Under the pieces are notes generated by a model. That model ran no database searches, was not told the origin of the DNA, and was given only the letters and a program-made list of their open reading frames with translations. Below, in pieces: positions 1-7,631 of a stretch of 64,000 nt of DNA; position 1 is the stretch's first letter, and each line of letters opens with the position of its first letter. The stretch is taken from assembly GCA_015057165.1 (NCBI GenBank), contig SVEY01000007.1:51537-115536 (forward strand), written 5' to 3'. Position numbers and translations under genes: made by a program. The stretch is from Lachnospiraceae bacterium. Its GTDB lineage: Bacteria; Bacillota; Clostridia; Lachnospirales; Lachnospiraceae.

Positions 1-85
1 CTCCTACACCTACTACTGATGCTGTAATAATACTTGCTAGTTTATGTGTACCTATAAATCCTTTAATTACATTTAATATATTCAT
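1..85 (-). CDS. 5' part of a small membrane or exported protein (runs off the window)
   Basis: The minus strand shows ATG at 83-85 and an open frame to the window edge beginning MNILNVIKGFIGTHKLA, then a hydrophobic run. A GAGGAGG ribosome site lies about 11 nt upstream and a consensus promoter lies further upstream, so the start is believable. The N-terminus looks like a signal or membrane anchor. The family cannot be named from 28 residues. It was too short for the ORF track. Confidence 0.5.
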   Translation of the reverse strand, partial: MNILNVIKGFIGTHKLASIITASVVGVG

Positions 86-135
86 AACATTTGTTTCCTC
101 CTCGTATGTGGTTAATACCTCTAAAGTAATATCTT

Positions 136-164
136 ATATTATCAACTTTTCTGCCCATTGTCAA
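136..164 (-). promoter_or_regulatory. Sigma-A type promoter for the partial gene at the left edge
   Basis: On the minus strand TTGACA (159-164) and TAATAT (136-141) are separated by exactly 17 nt. This predicts a start near 129 and a leader of about 45 nt before the ATG at 85. The rest of 165-405 shows no convincing gene; it is AT-rich spacer leading to the ribosome site of the MazF-like gene. Confidence 0.6.
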
Positions 165-405
165 TGGATTTACTCTCCGCAAAGTTTCTTTTCGTTTGCA
201 AACTTTTTCATTGTCTTTGCTTTCTATATATGATTATAGTCACTTTATTGAAAAAATACATATATTTATTTTAAAAAAATCAAGAAAAAAGGAACTATTT
301 TACTCATTGCCATTATTGAGAAAATGCTAATAGTTCTTCTTATTGTTGATTAATAATCTCTGATTTGCTAAAATCTTAAATATCAAATTTTATAGGAGTA
401 TAACA

Positions 406-1203
406 ATGGGCAGACAACTTGATAAAGAACTTGTAATAAAGAATAAAAAAGAAGCAATTCAAGAGATTAATAAGACTCTTGAAAGATTGATAAATAGCGG
501 TTCTGATAAATATTTGAAAAAGGCAGATGTGATTTCTTTTTGGTTGAAAGAATACAGTCGTTACATTCAGAATGAGGAAAATTTCAATTATAAACGAGTA
601 ATGCACTACAAACGAGGCGATGTTGTTCAATTAAATTTTGGATTCAATATTGGAAGTGAACATGGTGGACTTCATTATGCCATAGTTCTTGATAACAATA
701 ATATTCAATCTTCCCCAGTAATTACAGTAATTCCTCTTTCGTCGGGGACAAAAGAGACTACTTATGAACGTGATATTTATCTTGGCAACGAATTGTATGA
801 TAAATTGAAAATAAAGTATGATCGTTGTTTGGAACTGCTAAAAAACGACAAAAAAGAACATCATATTCTTACTATGATGGCTGCTCAACTAGAAACAAGC
901 AATTCAGGGCAAGAATTAAATGACGAAAATAATGAAGAATTGAAATTGTTACTCAAAAACAAAGCTACTGATATAGAACAAAGAGAAAGACAATTAAACA
1001 GATTTACTAAAGAAATAGAACGCTTGAAAAATGGAAGTGTAGCCTTGATGGAGCAAATAACAACCGTTAGTAAAATGCGAATCTATAAACCTAAAAGTTC
1101 AAAAGATTTATTATATAATGTTAAATTTTCTGACGGAGCAATGGAAAAAATAAATGAACGCCTAATAGAATTATTCGTACATTCCGATAAATATAATGGA
1201 TAG
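406..1203 (+). CDS. PemK/MazF-like protein with N-terminal extension and C-terminal coiled coil
   Basis: The central part (about residues 66-150) carries the MazF/PemK pattern: YKRGDVVQLNFG, then a glycine-rich GSEHGGLHYAIVLDN and VITVIPLSS. This family is a beta-barrel mRNA endoribonuclease, normally paired with a small antitoxin. Here the protein is 265 residues, about twice the usual 110, with a helical N-terminal 60 residues and a charged, probably coiled-coil segment at about 160-215. The ATG is well placed behind AGGAG at 394-398. No antitoxin gene sits on either side, so it may be a solitary toxin, an orphan, or a member whose own extensions control it. The fold call is fairly sure; toxicity is inference. 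Confidence 0.7.
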   Translation: MGRQLDKELVIKNKKEAIQEINKTLERLINSGSDKYLKKADVISFWLKEYSRYIQNEENFNYKRVMHYKRGDVVQLNFGFNIGSEHGGLHYAIVLDNNNIQSSPVITVIPLSSGTKETTYERDIYLGNELYDKLKIKYDRCLELLKNDKKEHHILTMMAAQLETSNSGQELNDENNEELKLLLKNKATDIEQRERQLNRFTKEIERLKNGSVALMEQITTVSKMRIYKPKSSKDLLYNVKFSDGAMEKINERLIELFVHSDKYNG

Positions 1204-1235
1204 AATTATATAGTAATAATATTTACAAATTTTTC

Positions 1236-1350
1236 TTGACACAATGTATTTAATAATGTAGTATAGAAGTGCAAAAAAAACAGTGCCTATAGGGCATTAA
1301 ATAAGACAGTTTTTAAACTGGGAGGGCCTCGCCATCTGGCGAGGCTCTGT
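1236..1350 (+). ncRNA. Short promoter-hairpin transcription unit, no ORF
   Basis: TTGACA (1236-1241), a 17-nt spacer and TAGTAT (1259-1264) form a near-perfect sigma-A promoter. The predicted RNA starts near 1271. It includes a palindrome CAGTTTTTAAACTG and ends in an 11-bp hairpin around GCCTCGCC/GGCGAGGC (1326-1345) with a tetranucleotide loop, although the following T-run is poor. No ribosome site or ORF follows, so it looks like a small RNA of about 80 nt. It sits 3' of the MazF-like gene and converges on a decayed scpA fragment. Confidence 0.45.
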
Positions 1351-1365
1351 ACGTTATTTTCAATA

Positions 1366-1596
1366 TCAACTGTTTTTCCAATCTCTCATGATTTTCCTCC
1401 TTGAAAAAATTCGTTTACAATTACTTTTTATATAAGTAAAAAGAAGAGTTGCAGCCATAACAAGGAATTCACTCATAACGTCTAAGTTTGCTTCCTTCAT
1501 GGCTCTTATATATTCCATATATTGAGCAGTTATCTCAACAATAGGAATATCGAATATATCCATCTTATTCTTATCAATAAGATGAAGTAGTTTTAG
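1366..1596 (-). pseudogene. scpA: Decayed 5' fragment of scpA (segregation and condensation protein A)
   Basis: The minus-strand frame reads LLHLIDKNKMDIFDIPIVEI, then MSEFLVMAATLLF. This is the hallmark N-terminal stretch of ScpA, the kleisin subunit of the SMC condensin complex. The match covers about 50 codons of a protein that is normally near 250. It fades on the C-terminal side at FTYIKSNCKRIFS, where the canonical EIKSKMLLP would be, and on the N-terminal side before PLKLLHL. The track's Met start lies inside the homology and has no ribosome site. I call it a remnant; an intact copy should exist elsewhere. The remaining 1597-1700 is AT-rich spacer. Confidence 0.65.
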
Positions 1597-1709
1597 TGGT
1601 TTGGTATAATTTTTTATTAAATATATAGTATTTTTTCGTTTTTACACATAAAAACACACCGCTAATATATTATAAAAGCATGTAAATTATTTCAAAGTGA
1701 GGAGATTAA

Positions 1710-2360
1710 ATGATATTTACAAAAGAAACTCAACATTTATTAAAATTATATAACAATAGTGATTTTAATTTAGAACCGAATGATATATTAGAAATTCCGA
1801 CATTTTCACATAATAACTGTCGTATTACCGTAACATTTCAACCAACAGATTATGAAAGTTTATTAGGCATTATGGCTGTTAAAATCAGAACATCAGAAAA
1901 TGTTATTTTTACACCATTTTATTTAAAAGAAGAAGACAACGAAGTTAAATTTATCCCATTTTTTGATAAACCTGAGTATAGAGCAATCAAAAAAGACATA
2001 GTTTTAAAAGACAATAACAAGATGGATTCGTTATTCGGCGATATTTCTAAACATATTTTAAATTGTAATATGTCTGATGTTGTACATAATGATACGCATA
2101 CATGGGAAAGATATAGCAACGAAAGAACTGTATTACCCTCTAAAACTAATGATAATGTACTTCCTATGACTATAAAAAGCGTTAGAATAGGCGAACAATC
2201 TAAAAAAAGGATATACAGAATGTTTCCTAACGATGAGGCCAGAATAATAATAAATGCATTATGGCGAAATAATAAAACGATTGTTTTTACATCTAATCCC
2301 TCTTTAAAAAGAAATATTTACGCAATTTTTAATGATAACAATATAAAAATCGAAAATTAA
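1710..2360 (+). CDS. Hypothetical protein, 216 aa
   Basis: A 216-residue soluble protein with no signal peptide or membrane segment. It is rich in Asn, Lys and Ile, and I recognise no family motif. The start is supported by GAGGAG six to seven nt upstream. Its stop overlaps the stop of the convergent gene on the other strand through a shared TTAA, leaving no room for a terminator. The composition is more AT-rich than the housekeeping genes and the position beside a gene remnant suggests an accessory locus. Confidence 0.6.
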   Translation: MIFTKETQHLLKLYNNSDFNLEPNDILEIPTFSHNNCRITVTFQPTDYESLLGIMAVKIRTSENVIFTPFYLKEEDNEVKFIPFFDKPEYRAIKKDIVLKDNNKMDSLFGDISKHILNCNMSDVVHNDTHTWERYSNERTVLPSKTNDNVLPMTIKSVRIGEQSKKRIYRMFPNDEARIIINALWRNNKTIVFTSNPSLKRNIYAIFNDNNIKIEN

Positions 2361-2602
2361 CTTATATATTTATCAATCGCTGCTTTATTATCAAACTCAA
2401 TGCTGATTCCTAAATGCGATATATATACATCGCAAGAATAGTCTAATGGATTTTCAGAAATGATGGTACTATATACAACATAATTCCCATCATTTCCATA
2501 AATCCACATTTGGTTTTCAATCAGCCAATCTACTTTATCTTGAACACTATTTAATTCTTTTAACCAACAATTTATTAGTTCTTTTATCATTTTAGTATCC
2601 AT
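2357..2602 (-). CDS. Hypothetical protein, 81 aa
   Basis: A small acidic soluble protein beginning MDTKMIKELINCW and ending KAAIDKYIS. I chose the internal Met at 2602 rather than the track's 2647 because AAAGGT lies eight nt upstream of it, while nothing comparable precedes the longer start. It converges with, and overlaps by a few bases, the 216-aa gene. I recognise no family. A short acidic protein next to a larger unknown gene could be an immunity-type partner, but this is only a thought. Confidence 0.5.
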   Translation of the reverse strand: MDTKMIKELINCWLKELNSVQDKVDWLIENQMWIYGNDGNYVVYSTIISENPLDYSCDVYISHLGISIEFDNKAAIDKYIS

Positions 2603-2733
2603 ATTTATACCTTTAAACATATAATTAAAGAGTTTCCCTAAAATCAATTCCTAGCGTATAACATACAATAGGAGAGGTAAGGTCTCTCTTTAAGAATTTG
2701 GTGAAAGTTTTTGGTAACTTGTTGCAGAATAGC

Positions 2734-3324
2734 TTACACCACCGCTTTTAGAGTTGTATCTTCTTTAGCTAAGTTCGTGTTTAGATCATACGGAGTGTTA
2801 TCTGTTACATTTCCTTTCTCATCACACACTACCCAGCCCTTTACATTCTCTATCTCTGGTGCTTCAATCTTCGTATCCATTATTACTCTTTGTCTTCTTA
2901 TTGGACTATTCTTCTCGTCTAAGAAGCTTACTATTACATAGTCCCTTGTTGGTGAGTCATCAAAATACTTGATGGTTGAGTATTCCGCTGTTCTTGTACT
3001 TCCTATTGGTGTTTTATATTCTTCCTCTACGGTCATTGCTATAAAGCCCTTTTCGTAGTCTACATTTCTTACTTTGATTGTTATTGTTCCATCATTCTCT
3101 ACCGCTTTGTCTAGCCTCTGCATTACGTCTTGTACAAATTCTTCGTTATCATTTACTGTATATGTCTTTTTTTCCATACAGTTATCTATGGCACTATCTA
3201 CTGCTAAGGCTAGTGAGTCATCTATCTCTACCTGCCTATTCATTATTCCTGTTGCTGTTATAATGGTTAGGGTTATTAATACTCCCAACACTAATATAAT
3301 TATTCCATACATTATGTTCTTCAT
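2734..3324 (-). CDS. Membrane-anchored pilin-cluster-like protein, 196 aa
   Basis: There is one N-terminal hydrophobic segment (about residues 5-26) followed by a roughly 165-residue extracytoplasmic domain with no cysteine motif beyond one CMEK. It is the third of three adjacent minus-strand genes whose products all begin with such an anchor. The gap to the preceding gene is six nt, so they are almost certainly one operon. The N-terminal pattern resembles TadE/Flp-type pseudopilins of Clostridia, but no diagnostic residue fixes the family. Confidence 0.55.
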   Translation of the reverse strand: MKNIMYGIIILVLGVLITLTIITATGIMNRQVEIDDSLALAVDSAIDNCMEKKTYTVNDNEEFVQDVMQRLDKAVENDGTITIKVRNVDYEKGFIAMTVEEEYKTPIGSTRTAEYSTIKYFDDSPTRDYVIVSFLDEKNSPIRRQRVIMDTKIEAPEIENVKGWVVCDEKGNVTDNTPYDLNTNLAKEDTTLKAVV

Positions 3325-3330
3325 ATAACA

Positions 3331-3780
3331 CTATTCTCCTATTACTCTTACAGTATAATTCATCGTACTAGTTTTATTATTCTCCGTTACTCTCGTTTTT
3401 AGCTTATACAAACCTGCTTCCTTAAATGTTATTAACGTATTTGTATGCTCTGTTAGGTCTTCCTTGTCTACTTCGTTTATACTTATTATTGTTCCATCAT
3501 TATATTCAAACAGATCATATACCGTTATTGGCTTATTTATCTCAGGGTTTGTTTTTACATAAACATTTGGCATGTCTTTTTCTTCCTGCTTTGTTAACAG
3601 TTTTGATGCTGTACTCTCCTGCATCTCTCCGTCCTTTGTTAGCTCTGCAGTGCCATACCCTGCTACGCCTACCAATCCCGTTACTCCAAAAATTGATATG
3701 CCTGTTAATATGCCTATTATTATTACTGTTACTACCGTTGCGGTTACGCTTGAACCAAATTGTTCTATTACTTCTCTCAT
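3331..3780 (-). CDS. Membrane-anchored protein with Ig-like C-terminal domain, 149 aa
   Basis: It begins MREVIEQFGSSVTATVVTVI, an amphipathic start plus a hydrophobic helix up to about residue 45. Then comes a linker and a C-terminal region (about 75-149) with a beta pattern ending FKEAGLYKLKTRVTENN...YTVRVIGE, as in bacterial Ig-like or cadherin-like folds. AGAGGTGA precedes the ATG. It sits between the 47-aa pilin-like gene and the 196-aa gene. The domain reading is inference from pattern only. Confidence 0.55.
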   Translation of the reverse strand: MREVIEQFGSSVTATVVTVIIIGILTGISIFGVTGLVGVAGYGTAELTKDGEMQESTASKLLTKQEEKDMPNVYVKTNPEINKPITVYDLFEYNDGTIISINEVDKEDLTEHTNTLITFKEAGLYKLKTRVTENNKTSTMNYTVRVIGE

Positions 3781-3789
3781 TTTTCACCT

Positions 3790-3933
3790 CTAAATCGCTT
3801 TATTCGCTAGCTCTGAAAAGAACGAGTCTACTACTCCACCACCTGTGAATAGTAGTACACCCACTCCTATTATTATTATCGCTGCGATTGTTCCTACTAC
3901 CGCTTCTCCGTACTCGCTTATTATATATCGCAT
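3790..3933 (-). CDS. Pilin-like small membrane protein, 47 aa (not in ORF track)
   Basis: The frame reads MRYIISEYGEAVVGTIAAII, then a strongly hydrophobic stretch and a short tail FFSELANKAI. An AAAAGGGGGA ribosome site sits about six nt upstream of the ATG. The size and a Glu just ahead of the hydrophobic helix are like Flp/type IVb prepilins. It opens the three-gene set running down to 2734, and the next gene starts 9 nt after its stop. No peptidase, ATPase or TadB/C gene is visible nearby. Confidence 0.55.
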   Translation of the reverse strand: MRYIISEYGEAVVGTIAAIIIIGVGVLLFTGGGVVDSFFSELANKAI

Positions 3934-3954
3934 ACTCTTTCCCCCTTTTACTGC

Positions 3955-3983
3955 ATTGACAGGGGGACGGTCTTTTTGTCAAC
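3955..3983 (-). repeat. REP-like palindrome, copy A (left flank of transposase)
   Basis: TTGACAGGGGGACGGTC then TTTTTGTCAAC: outer arms TTGACA/TGTCAA enclose a GGACGGTC core. It is the reverse-orientation counterpart of copies at 4967-4995 and 6270-6298. Copies A and B face each other across the transposase gene. Confidence 0.75.
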
Positions 3984-4083
3984 TTTTCAATATGCATAAA
4001 GCATTATGCAATAATAAAAACATATAAAAAACGACATTTAATAAAAAATTAATAAAATGTTAATAATTTTTTAACAAAATGTG

Positions 4084-4092
4084 TGTTATAAT
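4084..4092 (+). promoter_or_regulatory. Extended -10 element upstream of the RAYT gene
   Basis: TGTTATAAT forms an extended -10 (TGnTATAAT) about 125 nt before the transposase start. A -35 at the proper distance is weak, as often accepted with an extended -10. The region 3984-4200 otherwise shows only AT-rich spacer. Confidence 0.4.
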
Positions 4093-4218
4093 GTCTCTAA
4101 CACATTTTCTGTGTTGTACTTTATTATTTATATTTCAAGGTTATCTATATTTTCACATCAACGATTCCCACAATAGCTATGCAAACATACAATTAATATT
4201 ATAAGGAGGGCAATGTAC

Positions 4219-4971
4219 ATGGGGAGAAAAGCAAGAATAAGAAGTTCAACAGGTATTTACCATATAATAACTAGAGGGATTAGCAAGCAAGTATTATTCG
4301 AGGATACTAACGATTATTACTATTACTTGCACATTTTAAGTAAATACAAGGCAGAACACGACAGCAAACTATATTGCTACTGTTTAATGAGCAATCATGT
4401 TCATTTACTCGTACATGATACTAACGGAACAATTGATTGTCTTATGAAACAAATTGGCGTCTCGTATGCAGCATATTACAACAACAAATATAATCGTATA
4501 GGAACACTATTTCAAGAAAGGTATAAGAGTGAACCAGTCGAAAATGAAAGATATTTTAAAACTGTTTTACGCTATATATTGCAAAATCCTGAGAAAGCGC
4601 AGATTTGTCCGGTTGATATTTATCCATGGAGTTCATACAAAGAATATGCAGATAATATTTTCAGAATAACAGATATGGCGTTTGCTCTATCTCTTTTTCC
4701 AAGTCGTCGGCAACTAATAGAATTTGTAAAAACAACTGCTGACGATATATGCTTAGAACATAACACCAGAAGAATAACTGATGAAGAAGCCACATCCATC
4801 ATAAAGAGAGAGTTACAAATTAGATCCGGCACTATCATTCAATCATATAACAGGCTTGAAAGAGACGCCGCATTATATAAACTAAAGTCTTTAGGATTAA
4901 CTGTACGTCAAATTGAATGGTTGACCGGTATTAATAGAGGTGTTGTAGCCAAAGCGGGCAAAAAAAGTTGA
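4219..4971 (+). CDS. REP-associated tyrosine transposase (RAYT, IS200-like Y1 family)
   Basis: A single-domain HUH/Y1 nuclease of 250 residues. SNHVHLLV supplies the metal-binding His-x-His and VLRYILQNPEKA carries the catalytic tyrosine. The C-terminus GLTVRQIEWLTGINRGVVAK is a helix-turn-helix typical of these proteins. RAYTs bind and cleave REP palindromes as single-stranded DNA, and REP copies lie on both sides. I prefer the second ATG (4219): AAGGAGGG ends at 4210, giving eight nt of spacing against two for the track's start. The stop codon TGA is part of the TTGACA arm of REP copy B. Confidence 0.88.
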   Translation: MGRKARIRSSTGIYHIITRGISKQVLFEDTNDYYYYLHILSKYKAEHDSKLYCYCLMSNHVHLLVHDTNGTIDCLMKQIGVSYAAYYNNKYNRIGTLFQERYKSEPVENERYFKTVLRYILQNPEKAQICPVDIYPWSSYKEYADNIFRITDMAFALSLFPSRRQLIEFVKTTADDICLEHNTRRITDEEATSIIKRELQIRSGTIIQSYNRLERDAALYKLKSLGLTVRQIEWLTGINRGVVAKAGKKS

Positions 4972-4995
4972 CAAAAGGACCGTCCCCTTGTCAAC
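4967..4995 (+). repeat. REP-like palindrome, copy B (right flank, overlaps transposase stop)
   Basis: GTTGACAAAAGGACCGTCCC followed by CTTGTCAAC. Arms GTTGACA and TGTCAAC are perfect. It is inverted relative to copy A and nearly identical to copy C. Its first bases contain the transposase stop codon. Confidence 0.8.
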
Positions 4996-5034
4996 CTGAC
5001 AGGACAAATTATAGGAATTGACGGCGGACTATAA

Positions 5035-6237
5035 TCATTCTCGAACAATAATTCTTCTAAGCAATAGTTTCACGTCTTCCTCATCCCATATTACAGGAAC
5101 AGGATATGATGGATTAGCTTCTGTTAGGGCTCGTGAAACAATTGTATCAAAATCTTCTTCCTTTAATTCCTTGACTTTATCTGGAATTTCCATCCTCTTG
5201 TTCATTTGCTTTATTGCATCAATGAACTTCTCAGCTTTTTCCTTATTAGATTCTCCTTCTATACCAACAACCTCTGCAAGTTCTGCAAGAGACTTGTATG
5301 CACTTTGTCCATATTGATCCATTACAACAGGAAGCAGTATAGCATTAGCATATCCATGAGGAAGACCGTATAGTGCTCCTAATGCATGGGCAACTGCATG
5401 TACATATCCAACAAAGTTATTAGTAAATGCTACTCCAGCATAATAAGATGCCATTAACATTCTTCCTCTTGCTTTTATATCATTGCCATTGTTATATGCG
5501 TTTTCAAGATTATCAAATATCATCTTTACAGACTTTCTTGCAAGCATCTTAACCATAGGAGAAGCATAGAGATTAGTATATGTCTCCACAGCATGAGTCA
5601 GCGCATCCATTCCTGTTGCCGCCGTAATATGCTTAGGAAGGCTTAAGGTAATTTCTGGATACATAACAGCATATTTGGGAACAAGGCCGAAATCTGTGAT
5701 TGCATATTTATAATGAGTTCCATCAACTTCATCTGTTATAACTGCCGCAACTGTTGCCTCTGATCCTGTTCCAGCAGTAGTAGGAACAACATACAAATCA
5801 GGTATTGGATTCTTAATCTTGAACATTCCACGCATATCCCTAACCTGCAATGTTGGATTAGTTGCTCTTGCGCCAATTATCTTAGAAGCATCCATAACAC
5901 TACCACCACCAACGGCGATAATACATTGACAACTATTTTCATTATATATTGTAAGGGCTTCCTCGATACATGTAATTGTAGGGTCCGGCATTATACCGCT
6001 GTAAATACTGTATTCAATGCCCTTTTTCTTCAATTCTTCGAACAACGGCTCTATGGAACCTCTTTTAATAAATCCCGCAGTTGTAACGACAAGCACCCTG
6101 TTATTGCCGTCGCTTTTTACAATATCAGGCAGCTTAAGTAAGCTTTCCTTTCCCTTAATCAGATTCGGCCTTCTAATCTTTGCGAATCTTATATATGTGC
6201 TTACAAATCTTTGTCTTAACCTGATTATTTTCTCCAT
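5035..6237 (-). CDS. Iron-containing alcohol dehydrogenase
   Basis: A full-length group III alcohol dehydrogenase (400 residues, usual 380-400), cytoplasmic and NAD(P)-dependent. GGGSVMDASK (about 110-119) is the nucleotide-binding motif and TTAGTGSE (153-160) is the second conserved motif. The metal ligands appear as D211, H215, H280 and H294 in GMDALTHA, YVHAVAHALG and LPHG. The substrate cannot be told from sequence; fermentative aldehyde/alcohol interconversion is the usual role. An AGGGAGA site supports the ATG. It is a single gene, with REP copy C just upstream. Confidence 0.9.
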   Translation of the reverse strand: MEKIIRLRQRFVSTYIRFAKIRRPNLIKGKESLLKLPDIVKSDGNNRVLVVTTAGFIKRGSIEPLFEELKKKGIEYSIYSGIMPDPTITCIEEALTIYNENSCQCIIAVGGGSVMDASKIIGARATNPTLQVRDMRGMFKIKNPIPDLYVVPTTAGTGSEATVAAVITDEVDGTHYKYAITDFGLVPKYAVMYPEITLSLPKHITAATGMDALTHAVETYTNLYASPMVKMLARKSVKMIFDNLENAYNNGNDIKARGRMLMASYYAGVAFTNNFVGYVHAVAHALGALYGLPHGYANAILLPVVMDQYGQSAYKSLAELAEVVGIEGESNKEKAEKFIDAIKQMNKRMEIPDKVKELKEEDFDTIVSRALTEANPSYPVPVIWDEEDVKLLLRRIIVRE

Positions 6238-6269
6238 ATTAAGTCTCCCTTGCTTTTATCTGTATAAAA

Positions 6270-6298
6270 GTTGACAAAAGGACCGTCCCCCTGTCAAC
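6270..6298 (+). repeat. REP-like palindrome, copy C
   Basis: GTTGACAAAAGGACCGTCCC then CCTGTCAAC, differing from copy B by one base in the core. It lies between the start of the alcohol dehydrogenase gene and the stop of the phosphoesterase gene, 1.3 kb from the transposase. This shows that the element disperses as a solitary palindrome. Confidence 0.8.
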
Positions 6299-6305
6299 AT
6301 GTCAT

Positions 6306-7505
6306 CTATTTTGATTTAAAATTAATTTTCAAATCAACAACCTCTGCCTCTGTTCCAACTCTTACTCCTGGTCCATAAAAGCCGACACCAGATGTTACTA
6401 CACTTGTCATATCACCTTTTTTAAGTAAGCCTCTTGAATTCTCCCATATTATTTTACTAGTAAGATTAAGCGGGAATAATTGTCCATCATGAGTATGTCC
6501 AGACAAATCCACATCCACTCCAGCATCTGCTAATTCCTGCAACTCTCTTGGCTCGTGATCAATTACAAGAATTGGTCTCTTCTTATCAAGATTTGATGTA
6601 AGAGATGCCGGTGTCTTTCTTCCATCTATGCCACGTCCTTCTTTGGAATAATCTGGCCTGCCATATAGATAGAAAGAATCATCAATCAATACATATTCAT
6701 CTCTAAGATTAACAACATTTGCCTTCTCTAGGAATTCATCCATTCTATTGTCAGCAACAAGCTTTTCATCTGATGGAAATGTGAATCCAGCTATGATAAT
6801 TTCATCAATATCATGATTACCATATACTGCATAGACACCATATTTCGAATGAATATTTCTATAAATCTCTATCAATTTCTCAGGTTCTGCTAAAGCATCA
6901 TAATTATTGTCGAATATGTCTCCAGCCATAATCACAATATCAGGATTATATGCATTTATCTTATTAACCATATCCTCCATCATACCTGTTCCCACAGAAT
7001 ATCCCATATGCTGGTCTGCAACAAGTACAACATTAAGTGAATCTAAGCTTCCTGCATCCTTATCTACTTCTATCTCATACTCGGCAGTATTAATAGTTCT
7101 AGCCTGAATACCACCCCAGATTGCTATAGTAGCAATTATGGTCACTACTACAAAACCAATGCATATAAATTGCGGTCTGGTAATTGTAGTCTCTGTCTTA
7201 GGAATCTTCTTAACTTTTCTAATAATTATTCTGGTCAAGTCTAATATTCCCACAATAAGAAGTATGTATATAACAACACCATACCAATAAGTTCCAGCCA
7301 CATTAAAGACCCTTCGAGCCATACCTTCCGGTAATAACGCAGCAATATACATTCCCATGCAAAGCGCCCAATATATAATGTTAATAACAACTCGAACACC
7401 TATCTTAAGCTTTCCTTTACATATAGTATCAAGCCATTTCATAAACCATCTACATACGTAATAATTTCCAAGGATATATATTGGCAAAATAAAAATTGCT
7501 ATCAT
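6306..7505 (-). CDS. Membrane-associated metallophosphoesterase (YkuE/YaeI type)
   Basis: The N-terminal third holds four or five hydrophobic segments. The C-terminal two-thirds is a calcineurin-like phosphoesterase with VADQHMG (DxH), GDIFDNN (GDxxD), GNHD and SGHTHDGQ (GHxH), so the two-metal site is complete. I moved the start from the track's 7562 to the ATG at 7505, because AGGAG sits seven nt upstream of it and a promoter lies just beyond the longer start. This gives 399 residues. Relatives act on lipid-linked or surface phosphates; the substrate here is unknown. Confidence 0.85.
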   Translation of the reverse strand: MIAIFILPIYILGNYYVCRWFMKWLDTICKGKLKIGVRVVINIIYWALCMGMYIAALLPEGMARRVFNVAGTYWYGVVIYILLIVGILDLTRIIIRKVKKIPKTETTITRPQFICIGFVVVTIIATIAIWGGIQARTINTAEYEIEVDKDAGSLDSLNVVLVADQHMGYSVGTGMMEDMVNKINAYNPDIVIMAGDIFDNNYDALAEPEKLIEIYRNIHSKYGVYAVYGNHDIDEIIIAGFTFPSDEKLVADNRMDEFLEKANVVNLRDEYVLIDDSFYLYGRPDYSKEGRGIDGRKTPASLTSNLDKKRPILVIDHEPRELQELADAGVDVDLSGHTHDGQLFPLNLTSKIIWENSRGLLKKGDMTSVVTSGVGFYGPGVRVGTEAEVVDLKINFKSK

Positions 7506-7567
7506 AGTATTTCTCCTATAAGTACTCGCAAAATTCATTATATAATTACTATCATAATTCAACTCAC

Positions 7568-7600
7568 ATTATACCACTAATCTTTATTTTATGGTATAAT
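7568..7600. promoter_or_regulatory. Symmetric divergent promoter region
   Basis: TTATACCA (7569-7576) and TGGTATAA (7592-7599) form an inverted repeat, so TGGTATAAT can be read as a -10 on both strands. The plus copy would serve the DUF975 fusion gene (ATG at 7632) and the minus copy the phosphoesterase (ATG at 7505, about 55-nt leader). The -35 elements are weak. Confidence 0.5.
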
Positions 7601-7631
7601 ATGCAAGATTTTAGATGAAAGGGCACTACAT

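Noticed and set aside
376-630. 84-aa minus-strand ORF opposite the MazF-like gene as an antitoxin
   Set aside because: It is hydrophobic, antisense to the gene, and lacks a ribosome site.
3426-3848. Plus-strand ORF of 140 aa, very Leu-rich
   Set aside because: It is the complement of the pilin-like genes; no ribosome site and implausible composition.
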